A stretch of DNA of 20,332 nucleotides, taken from positions 1 through 20,332 of the forward strand of contig PITI01000127.1 of assembly GCA_004325065.1 (NCBI GenBank). Reading direction: 5' to 3'. This document shows positions 9,125 through 18,770 of this stretch, in pieces. This DNA is from Hamiltosporidium magnivora (Eukaryota > Microsporidia > Dubosqiidae). The notes beneath the pieces are model-generated. The model was not told the origin of the DNA and did not search any database. It was given only the letters and a program-made list of their open reading frames with translations. A program made the position numbers and the translations under genes. Within the stretch, counting starts at the first letter, position 1. The number at the start of each line of letters is the position of its first letter.

Positions 9125-10411
9125 ATGGTATTATTCATTGAGAAATTGCGAACATACTTTCCTGTTTTTAATTTATTAGTTATGTTTTTGCTGAATGGAA
9201 TTTCATACACTGTTAATGATTTAAATGAAAAGATTATGCAAATGACCGAAAAAATTTATAGATGCAACGAAAAAACGCTAAGAAGTTTTTCTGATTCCGA
9301 CTTCTACGATATTGAGCTAGAAACCCCTACACTTTCTCCTGAAATGAATCAACTTATTTGCGATTATATAACTTCATCTGTAACAAAAAAATTCAATATA
9401 TTTCTAGAATATGTTTGTAATAAGTATAGAGCAACATACGTTCCAAATAATACATATTTTTTTACTCTTAGCAAACTTAAAAACAATAGTTTTTTGTTCG
9501 GAATTAAATATAAAAATAATGAGGATGTGTCTTTACCAGGCAAGAAAATACCTAAAGTTTCGGGAAAAAAATCTTTAAAATATCTTCTAAATTGTTTATT
9601 TAGTGTAAGCTTGATTTTTAGAAAATTATATCCTGATTTAATTAGAAGTACTAGTTTATCTTATAAATATAGCTTTGATAGTTATAGATTTATGATATTT
9701 GACTCTGAATTTTGTTTTGATAATATTATTGCTTTACCTAATAAACGCCTGATAAGCCCTGCATATTTTATAAGACGAGAGAAAAATGTGTTTTCTACTA
9801 AACTTAAAGTATCTGGTAAATTGCCTGTATCCCATCCTATGAATGATGTGGATTTAATTTTTAAGAAAAGTTTTAATATGTTTTCCACATTGAAAGGAAA
9901 ATATAGAATTAAAGCAGCTTGGAGATTTGGGAATAATTCTTTAGAAAGTGAACATGAAAAAAAATTTAATTTAACGACATTCTATACAAGAAAAATTCAA
10001 TTATTGTTCAATAATTATCACATATTGAATTCCGAATTCTTGTCTATCAAAGAATATATAAGTAGTTTTAAATTTACTTCAAGTGATTCGAGCGAATCAA
10101 GTGCACTGCCGGTTTTTAAAAGAGAATTCCAAGTACATTTTAATTGGCAAAAATTTTCATATTCTGTTCAATTTGGTCTCAATGAATGTGATGAATTTAC
10201 AAGAAAATATACTTTAGTTTTTAATATTTTCGAAAATTATGAATTAGAATGCGAAGTTGTATCTGACAATAAGTTGAACATAATTGACATCGTGAAAAAT
10301 TTCAAAACGAGATCTTCTTTTCAAAATTATTATGAACCTACAGACCATGATATTACAATCATGCGGATTTTCGAAGAACTAATATGCGGTGAGAATAATT
10401 TGAATCTTTAA
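9125..10411 (+). CDS. Uncharacterised secreted family protein, copy 2 (428 aa)
   Basis: This is an intact paralogue of the gene at 3945. The longest frame starts at ATG 9086 (441 aa), but I choose ATG 9125. The extra 13 codons are translated promoter block, and from 9125 the SDFYD block falls at residues 58-62 and the conserved IC cysteine at 79, exactly as in copy 1. The N-terminus then reads as a short charged stretch (EKLR) and a hydrophobic segment at about 12-25, a signal peptide. Shared blocks follow: LIFRKLY (154-160), YRFMIFDSE (177-185), ALPNKRL (193-199), TKLKVSGKLP (215-224), IKAAWR (252-257) and, near the C-terminus, LNIIDIV. A Ser-rich stretch (about 318-327) is private to this copy. 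The C-terminus differs from copy 1. No enzymatic motif is seen. AATAAA at 10476-10481 may be its poly(A) signal. Confidence 0.88.
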   Translation: MVLFIEKLRTYFPVFNLLVMFLLNGISYTVNDLNEKIMQMTEKIYRCNEKTLRSFSDSDFYDIELETPTLSPEMNQLICDYITSSVTKKFNIFLEYVCNKYRATYVPNNTYFFTLSKLKNNSFLFGIKYKNNEDVSLPGKKIPKVSGKKSLKYLLNCLFSVSLIFRKLYPDLIRSTSLSYKYSFDSYRFMIFDSEFCFDNIIALPNKRLISPAYFIRREKNVFSTKLKVSGKLPVSHPMNDVDLIFKKSFNMFSTLKGKYRIKAAWRFGNNSLESEHEKKFNLTTFYTRKIQLLFNNYHILNSEFLSIKEYISSFKFTSSDSSESSALPVFKREFQVHFNWQKFSYSVQFGLNECDEFTRKYTLVFNIFENYELECEVVSDNKLNIIDIVKNFKTRSSFQNYYEPTDHDITIMRIFEELICGENNLNL

Positions 10412-13117
10412 TTCTTGAAAAAAAAACTCGAATTATACAATTTCTTTCGATTAAGAATAATTTTGGTCAATATTAAATAAAAGGTCAGAATATATTGCAA
10501 TTATCGTTTTTCTTTTCATCTTTCTTTTCGTTGTTCTTATAACTGCTAAATATAAAGACATTTTGCCTGGATTTTACGTGATAATTAATCAGATATGTTC
10601 TATTTAATCCACTTCAAGATAGAATATGTTCAATAATAGTTTCATTATCATAGAAATCGATTTTTTGACATCAAAAATAGGTATTGATCACTTAAAAAAC
10701 ACTAAATCAATATATTTGAATTTTATTAAATACTTTATGATATTACATACCGAGAAACGTAAGCACCGAATGATTAGAATTAAATTACATATTTCTAAAA
10801 GTTTATTTGATATTTAGAAATTTAAATCAACATGTTTTCAATTAAAGTTAAAAGATTGTAAACTGAAATAATTGACACACGAAAATTTAATAAATAAAAA
10901 AATATGATAAAATAGTACATGTTCATTGCATATAAAATATTAAAGTTTTTCTAATATGACCAAGAAAAAAGCCGAATGATATACTTTTATTGAATGAAAT
11001 AGGAAATGTGTATGTATTGTATAGACAATCTGGGTTCCGAAAAATTCTCTATTTCTACTTTTTTTTCATGATTTTATCCATTTCTTTCTTTCTTACTAAA
11101 TACCAGAATCTTCACTATGTTACTTTTCAGCTGTTATAATGTGGTTACGCAATCTAAAAGAAAAAGTGTTCACTATTTTTTATATTTTTTTGAACAAGCT
11201 TCTTCTTATGTGGTTGTTTAAAATCTGATATGACTTTAAAACAGCTCTGGGGTTTTAATACCATCCATTATCGCTTTTTAGCTCACTTCGATATTTTGCC
11301 TTGACATATGTTCTCTTCTTCGATCCAAGAAAAGTTTCAATGCATTCCTGAGTACAATTGACCAAATTCTATGCCTCTTCATTCATAGGAATTCGAAATC
11401 TTTTGTCGAGGTCTTGGGTAAATTTTAGCCAAATATTGTTCCGAGTTATCACAAAAAGAATTTTCTAAACTCTACACTTATAATTAAATCATAACTTATT
11501 GGTTTAAAAGCTAAATTTTTTCCGTAAAATTTGTAAAGCAATCCCGATATCATTATGAATCTTCTTTTTACGCCTATCATAAATAAATATGTCAAGGTTT
11601 GTTTTCAATTTTGATACCACTTGTAATTTTAAGCGAAGCTCAATCACTGGATAGTAGTCATCAAGAATTCCAGGTACATTTTAACTTATAATATGTTTGT
11701 GTACGTAAACTTATATATAATTAGAAGAAGCGGTTTTGAAATGATAAATTCGCATCATGCTGTAATTTAAAGTCACTTGTGATCTTTTTCTCACATCGAG
11801 CTTAAATGAATCACATTATACCAGAATCACTGCTGCTTAAAACATACCGTCTGCACCTATGGAATGCATTCTTATCTTATGTAACAAGAACTTTATATTT
11901 AGTGACCTAGTATTCCTATTTATAAACAGTCGTGAAGAATCCCTAAACTTACGACTTATTTTTCTCTCTTATATAGCTTTTATTAACTTTTTTGTTTTCT
12001 ATTTTGTCGTATAATAGTCACAGTTGAATTCCATCTAAATTCTTCTTAGTGACTTCCTTTGCAAACGTATATTTTACATCTGAGAAGCTTTTTATTGATA
12101 AAAAGATAATTTTAATATTGTTTATAGTCATTAAATGCTGCTCTTAAAGTCAATATTTCTTTACCTATGCGAGAAAATCGAAGAGTTGTAGAAGAGAATA
12201 TTTACTTTTATATTCACCACTATACAAGCAGCTTTTGTGCTTTTATGGTGAGGGTTAAGCCTTTCTTCACATCCTGACGTAGATTTATATATTCTTAAGT
12301 GCCACTGCACTTATTTAATTGAGTTACGATAAAAATATCATAAATTTCACGGCAAAATATTTAAATACCAAAGAAACGCAAATTTTATATAATGGCATTC
12401 TAAAAAAAATTAACCCAATTTAAATATCTATTAATCATTCGGTAGGAAAATCTCGGTTAAAATAATAATTAAATGGCTTTTAATACTACCTAGCATAAAT
12501 TAAGAGCGAAAAAAGAATGCTGGTTTACCCAAAAGCTGTAAGTAATCATCTAAAACAAAATTAAATTTTAAAACCTACTGAATATTTATAAATAGCACAA
12601 ATATATGGTATTTATATCATAATTTTAATATATAAATCAAGAACAATCAAATTTATATTTACATTCTTTTGGCATTCAAAGAAGTACCGATTTTCATATA
12701 GGCACCTTATTTATAGAAAATGACGTACTTTTTAAAAATATGTGTACTTTAGACATTTTTTCGGCTTATTATATGAAGATTCCCAAATTCTACTTCTATT
12801 TTCGCATTTAGGCAATATTTTGCTGAGTTAGTTCTATATGCAATAAAAGTTAAGGTATTAGATATCGTTTCAAATAACTTTCACAAATATTTCATAGAAA
12901 ATCCAAATAATATTAACTAAAATATCTATAAGCATGCGACAAATATGCATGTTTTTTGCTTTAATAAATAGAGCTTGTATCAACTCTTAATATTTCTAGA
13001 CACCGACAAAAACATATTTTATTTGTTCAAGGCCTTATAAGAGGAAATAAAATTCTTATCATAATGCGTTAAAATTATTATTTAATTAATTCTGTGATAT
13101 TAGAAAATATCTCCAAA
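10412..13117. other. AT-rich spacer after gene 2
   Basis: No gene is supported. A 63-codon ATG-initiated frame at 10626-10817 is within chance expectation. A Py-rich tract lies at about 10505-10540. The + strand is T-rich at about 10950-12300 and A-rich at about 12300-13300. A minus-strand candidate fossil at 11183-11464 is listed separately. Confidence 0.55.
11183..11464 (-). pseudogene. Possible decayed minus-strand coding fragment
   Basis: Reading leftwards from 11464, 94 codons in one frame contain only two stops (TAG 11371-11369, TAA 11257-11255), where about seven would be expected. The frame is bounded by TAG 11467-11465 and TAA 11182-11180. Just before the first internal stop is an EEA motif, then NLVNCTQ, which resembles the EEI...TCTE stretch of the minus-strand candidate near 2960. 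An SDNG-Y sequence before the second stop recalls the SDNG-E(F/Y) core of retroviral-type integrases, but four residues can occur by chance. It could be a fossil transposon or gene, or nothing. Confidence 0.2.
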
Positions 13118-13231
13118 AATGCTTTCATATGCCAATTTATTGAAACCACACTGAAAGCATTAATTGTTGTGCTTTCTAATTCGAACCCTTGGTAGGGTTA
13201 TATCAGCGATTAAAGGCATATAACCCGGGTT
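13118..13231. repeat. Cluster of interlocking inverted repeats
   Basis: Left part: AATGCTTTC (13118-13126), GAAAGCATT (13153-13161) and TGCTTTC (13170-13176) offer two alternative stems. Right part: AACCCT-TGGT-AGGGTT is a perfect hairpin (13184-13199). Its right arm continues as GGGTTATAT (13195-13203), perfectly matching ATATAACCC (13218-13226), which itself ends in the palindrome AACCCGGGTT (13222-13231). The minus strand of 13177-13187 matches a tRNA B box at 9 of 11 positions, but no T-stem or acceptor stem can be formed. It could be a switching RNA structure, a cruciform site or a mobile-element end. Confidence 0.45.
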
Positions 13232-13346
13232 TTGCAATATATTCATAACCAAATACCATTTTTTGCTCTCAAAAAAACATAAATTCAATTTCAGATAACT
13301 AATTTGCCGCAATGAAAAATAGTATATTTAAAAAATAAATATATTT

Positions 13347-13577
13347 TTATTTCTTAAATAAATAGAGATGTTTATTTCGATATGAATTTTGTGGATTTCT
13401 ATTTGTTTTATCGTTTATCTGTTCTTCATTTATGAGATATATATATCTTAGCAACTGTTTTATTGGTTTCTGGCTACATACTAATATATTTTCTTTTGAA
13501 TTTGTAATTATATCATATGATATTAATTCTAAAAAGGTTCTATTGAGTAATAACAATGGCCAGACATATGTAGAACT
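13347..13577 (-). pseudogene. Open minus-strand segment, possible gene fragment
   Basis: There are 76 stop-free codons plus a TAA at 13349-13347, with no ATG start (the best in-frame alternative would be a TTG at 13556). A stretch reading C-S-Q-K-P-I, then L-L-R and L-I-N-E-E-Q, lines up with the C-T-E-K-D-I, I-I-K, L-Y-N-E-K-Q stretch of the minus-strand candidate near 2900-2960: seven identities in about 20 positions plus conservative changes. No known domain. Chance similarity in Lys/Asn/Ile-rich peptides is the main alternative. Confidence 0.2.
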
Positions 13578-16500
13578 TTAGACATGTTGCTTTAAATCAA
13601 AGACTTTATAAATATTTGTTTTTATTTAGTCTTTTCAGTTATCTTTTTAATTCTTACACCTGATTTAAGAGGTAGTATTTATATTTGAATCTTTTATTTT
13701 CGTGTCAAAATTTAAACTTTTCGCCTTTTTAAGATTTTTCATTGTCATTATTATTTTAGGCTCAGTAGTTTTTGTTTATATATAAATTTAGTAAATATAA
13801 ATATTAGGTTTGAATATTTAGTTTTCTGAATAAAAGAAATCAAGAAATCTGCTACTTGTTTTAGATAAATGCTGGTGTTTTAGTTTTTTTTTACTTGAAT
13901 AGGAGAAAAGTCTTATACCATCATAACATAAAACCATCTTTTATTAATTTTTTATATTTTATAAGTTAGAGATACGATAAAAGAACATATTGTGTTATTT
14001 TGTCACAGTATTTTTTTATTTTGTTATATACTGAATTCTTTGAACACTACAAATAAAAAAAAATCTTAAAATCTTAGTTAAATTTTTATTTCGTATATTT
14101 TTTATATTATAATATTTATAGAAATCTTTGTACTAAATTTATATTTCTATTGATAATCATATAGGACTTGTTATATATAGTTCATAAAACGCCTATTATT
14201 CAAATTTTAATTAAGGAATTCGATTTTTAGACTTTAGCTTCTTCATCTCATTTTTCTGTATTATTTAAACTTACTGGCTCGTATAGGTTTTTGAGGCAAA
14301 GTAATATTTTCTAAAGAGAATATGAGTATAGCACAAAACGAATGATTTTTTATGATCATGTATTGCTGGTTTTTTTTATATATAATTACCAAATAGGCTT
14401 CGGCTTTTCAATTTTATACATATTGAGGTGAGGGTTTTCAACGAAAAAACAAAAATATTCTTGTTATCAGCTTCACAGAAAATTGCCTATTTTGGTTTAA
14501 AGGTTTTATAATATGCAAGCTTTCCGCAAATTTCATCATTTTCATAGATAATTTTTTTATAGCATTATATAACTTTGTTTACTCTTCTATAATTTGTTTT
14601 TTTATCTATTTTCTATAAAGTTTCACGAAAAGCCTCAATATACATCTCACCATTAGCTATATTCTATCTAGATAATTTCTTAATGTTAAATCATATGATT
14701 TTTTTAATTTAATTTAAAAAATTACCTCGTTTAAGGTAAATTTTTAATATTTCTAATTAAAAAATGAGTTTTAGAAAAATCATGTTTTATTCATGACTTA
14801 AAACTTTTAATTGTCCGAAAGATCGAATCTATACATTTAAAAGTTTTACATAAATACACGTCTAATATGTAGTTCTTCCTATATTAACGCAAAAAACTGC
14901 ATTCTAACCTAAAATCTGTAGGTATTGTCAAATTACTTTTATTTAATAACCAAAAAAAGAAATTAAGTCTATGCAGTTTTATGAAAGTCATCGTTCATAA
15001 TATATTTCGCTTTGAAATTCTTTTCAACTTTCGAATACCTATTCTATCTTACTATTTCAAATACATTATGTTTTGGCTATCTTTGTTTTATTTAGCCTTT
15101 TATATTTAAAAGTTTAAATCTGTCATGAAAAGTACCACGTCTTTAATTATACGTGCTCTTTATTTCTGATATATAATTTTTAATCTCATATTCTCTTTTT
15201 TCGTGTAAAAATTTGATTCAATATGTTTTTCATGTAGAATTCATCCACAAAAATCAGAAGCACAAATATTTAATCAACAAAGATGTATTATAGTATGGAT
15301 CTATCTATCGCCTTTTTCAACATTCTTATTTACGATTCTTAAAATGTTTAATTATAACATAAAATCTAAAATGAAAAACAATATTTTGTGAGCATTTCCA
15401 TTAAAATTTTCGATTTGATATGTTTTAAAACTTTACTGCAAAATTTCTTCTTTTTTATATTATTTTTCTGAAGTTTTGAACTTTAAACAACAAAATTTTG
15501 CTCTTCAGCATTTACAACCAAATATTATAGATGAAACAAGCATATTTGATTTATTCTTTGTTTCTTTGTGTTTTTTTATACTATTGCTGGTAGTAACAGT
15601 CTATCGGTTCTACTTTTTTGCTTTTTGTAAGATAATTACTACTCAAGATTGTTTTTTATTTGCTTATTCTCTGTGTTTTCATATTGCAGTATTTTTTCTT
15701 GATTCTTTACCTTTTTGGTTATAAAATTTTAAATTCAAAAATATGTTTGTGATAAGAGGCAATGTATATATTTTTTATGCATCAAATAACTAACATAAAT
15801 TAAAGATGAAACTATTTTTAACCACTTATTGAATTATTGTTTTCTATTATAAAAATCCAAGTAAAAGTAATAATTATAAGCGCAAAGATACTAGAATTAT
15901 CTTTAATTTCGAATATTTCTTTCAACTGCCAATACATTGTATTTATAAATCAATTGGATAAAATAAACTACTTATTGTTATCTAGCTCAAATCATATCAT
16001 GTATTACCATTTGCGGTTGCCACCATTTTTGATCTGTTGTAAATTTGAAATTTACTTCAAAATCAATCAGCTTTTGCATAGATTTCTCGCATAACTATGT
16101 AAAATCTATATAAAAGAACCACAAAAATATAAAAATTATTGCAAATGCTTTTCTAATCCTGTACATCATATGTTTGTTTCTGCTGGTCGAAAAAATTATT
16201 ATATTTGTCTAGATGCTAATATAACTATTCTCTACATGATTTTTTAAGTATACACACTGCGAGTTTCTTGGAACTCAAGGCTCCGGTTTTTAAATATCAG
16301 CGATTTCTGTTAAAAAGTATGATGAAAAATTCGATACTTTTCAAGTTTAGTAGGTATGCCTTGCTTTATAACGGGACAAAATAGCTCTTAATGTTTCATC
16401 TCATTATAAATCATAATTACGGACCACATTAAATTCTAATTTTTGTTCCGAATCAGAAATAAGATTCAGCATATCCATCCATAAATTATATTTCCTTGCC

Positions 16501-17381
16501 ATTGTTATAAAAATATTGATTCGATATAAGGCCTTTTATCTGTTCGACCACTTTTAAACCTTTTTTAAATATTTTGTTTTTTTCATTCATATGCATCTCT
16601 CCTAGTCTCGACTTGTATATTCAATTTTTTAATCATAGCTCGAAATACTAGTGGAGATACTAAGATCTTATTTATTTTAACCTTGTTTTTTCTTGTCTAG
16701 TTAATCGTGGTCTACTTAACAAACTATGGAAATCCAAAGCACAAAGAAAATTCTTAAAAGTAATCGTGAAGCTTATACTAGCCCACTATGAATTTTCGCT
16801 AATATATTCTGTACTGTGAACTATATATTTTGTTTGATTCAGATGATCGGTTTTTTTTTAATTGAAGTATTATATGTAATAAATATGTTTGTTTCCATCT
16901 GATTAGCTCAAATACAAAAGCTTGTTATATATGAAGAAGTTATTAGCAGAGATTCAAGCTAGAGTAAACACCGATTTTTAAGTGAAAGTAAAATGAAGGC
17001 TTGATCTTGGTTTTTATAGTTTAGCTAAGTTTTTATTTTTATGTTAGATGAATTGATAATAATTTATCACCAAATTTTCTTATTATTCAGCATCGTATTT
17101 TAACTTTATTAAAGTTATCTGTGTTTTTTTAGGAATTCATTATTATATTTTGTTTTTAAAATATATTTCTTAATGTACTCATTTACTTTATAAATATGCT
17201 TTTTTTGAAATAAGTCGGTTATCTAAATGTCAAGATTGAACAACATGTTTGGTGTTTAAAGCATTTTTATCGCAAAAAAATGTTGGATAAAAACAAATTT
17301 AAACTATTTAATGTGTATAAATTCATAGAAAGAAGATTTATTCTTATTTTAATTTACGCATTTATTTAAAGAAATATATTA
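13578..17381. other. T-rich gene-free spacer
   Basis: Strongly T-rich on the + strand over most of its length, so open frames there (for example 15476-15724 and 15837-16094) encode Phe/Leu/Ile-rich peptides and lack ATG starts. I regard them as compositional. A hairpin at 14716-14745 and a small GAGTT/AACTC hairpin at about 16261-16276 are the only structures noted. No family promoter block or family protein fragment was found until 17382. Confidence 0.55.
14716..14745. repeat. Inverted repeat (imperfect 12-bp arms)
   Basis: AAAAA-a-TTACCT pairs with AGGTAA-a-TTTTT around a 6-base CGTTTA loop, with one A/A mismatch. On either strand it resembles a hairpin followed by T residues. There is no neighbouring gene for it to terminate, so its role is unknown. 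Confidence 0.5.
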
Positions 17382-17433
17382 ATCAGATAAAATTATATTT
17401 AAAAAGTATATAAAAATTTCTGTTTCTACTCAT
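17382..17433 (+). promoter_or_regulatory. Conserved 52-bp promoter/leader block of broken copy 3
   Basis: ATCAGATAAAAT at -52, AGTAT at -29, AAAAATTTCTGTTT ending near -9 and CTGTTT at -14 keep the exact spacing seen before the two intact genes (41/52 identical to gene 2, 39/52 to gene 1). The TATAAAAG of gene 1 is changed to TTTAAAAAG, although TATATAAAAA lies slightly downstream. The block has eroded little, so the pseudogene may still be transcribed. Confidence 0.65.
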
Positions 17434-18767
17434 ATGAATGTTCACTGGATCAAGAAGTCACAAATTTTAATTTGGATATTTTGCATGTCAACAATATTTA
17501 CAGCAACAAATGAACGATTTGCAGTATCTGATTTTGACTAAAGACTGACACATGTGGAACTAGATTTTTTTATGAAAAATCTAAAGCAATATTAAAACAA
17601 TTTGAAAATTCCGATTTCTATGAACTAAACCTTAAAAGGGCCTTACTTACCTTTAGGAATCAATGAAGCTATTTGTAAGTTCATACATTTGTCTGTTTCT
17701 AGAAATTTTAAGATATTTTTTGATTTTGAATGTAAAAAAAAGAGATCGAAAAAAAAAATCAAAATATATGTAATCTGTTAGATTTACGAAAAATTGAAGA
17801 AAATAACTATTGTTTCGAAGTTGAATATTTCAATAAAAGTCAAAATACATATTCTTACCAACAAAAAAGGATTTTTTTTACGAGCAAATTTTTGAAATAC
17901 CTCTTTAAAAATATTTTTAATATGACGTTAATATTTCGAAAATTTTATATTGATCGGGCCATACGAACATATGGTGACCTACGATTCTCCTTTTCAAATT
18001 ATAGATTTATGATTTTTGATCCCGAAATTTCTTTCAAAAACGTCATTGGTCTGCCTGATAAAAGATTGGTGTTTGATCATTCTAGAAATTGGCCTCGACT
18101 CAGATCAACTGCAAATACAAAGTTAAAATTATCCGGTAAATTACCAAAAATTTCCTGTATTGAGGATCAGAATACAATACTGAAAGAAAAGGAAATGATT
18201 TTTTCGCAATTAGAACACGACTATCATATAAAATCTTTTTGGAGATTTAAAAATATTTGTTCCGAAATAAGCCATTCTGATGAACCCAACAAAATAATTT
18301 ATTTTTACTCTATAATGACTTTTAAAACCGATTTTATACTAGAATGTGCTACTAGTTGCACTTCTTCTTTGAGCTCCGAACTGATTGCTAATGAGCATTA
18401 CATATGGCATAAAACTAGTACATATGCTATAATAGAATCACTTGAGTTTAGAAAAAAAATAACAATAGATTTTAGTCTAATACCAAATCAGTTTAATATT
18501 ACATTTTTTCTCAAAGAAAATACATAATTTTAAAAGAAATTCGCTCTAGATTTTTCTCTATATTTAAGCAACGAATCCTTTGAAATATCATCAGATCATA
18601 ATTTGAATATAACAAACATAGTTGATAAAGTGAACAAATTTGAAAAAGATAACTATGAATTTTCCTTTGAAACGGCTTCCATCGATGATTTTAAAAAAAT
18701 GTGTGTAGCTTTAGTAAAAGAGTTCACTACAAGAATGATATTAAAAAAACTATCAATTATTTATTGA
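17434..18767 (+). pseudogene. Broken family copy 3
   Basis: This is a full-length relative of the gene at 3945 (roughly half of residues identical over the middle). The start region is intact (ATG 17434 and a hydrophobic signal), but there are multiple lesions. TAA at 17539-17541 replaces codon 36. About two extra bases lie near 17559. One extra base lies near 17652. A 10-A run (17749-17758) stands where gene 1 has 8 A. TAA stops lie at 18525-18527 and 18531-18533. From about 17760 to 18524 the frame is clean and keeps LIFRKFY, YRFMIFDPE, GLPDKRL, TKLKLSGKLP and IKSFWR, so death is recent. After the two stops, similarity continues to the end. Its final TGA (18765-18767) stands where gene 1 has the last TGG, and the next TAA (18768-18770) matches gene 1's stop. 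An ATG at 17922 could open a 201-codon remnant. I saw no evidence that the remnant is under selection. Confidence 0.88.
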
Positions 18768-18770
18768 TAA

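Noticed and set aside
10626..10817. 63-codon ATG frame downstream of gene 2
   Set aside because: Frames of this length are expected several times by chance in 20 kb of such DNA. There is no promoter block or signal peptide.
13177..13187. tRNA B-box-like sequence on the minus strand
   Set aside because: It matches 9 of 11 B-box positions, but no T-stem, anticodon arm or acceptor stem can be built around it.
15476..16094. Two hydrophobic + strand frames that look like membrane peptides
   Set aside because: They have no ATG starts and lie in the most T-rich part of the window, so Phe/Leu/Ile richness is compositional.
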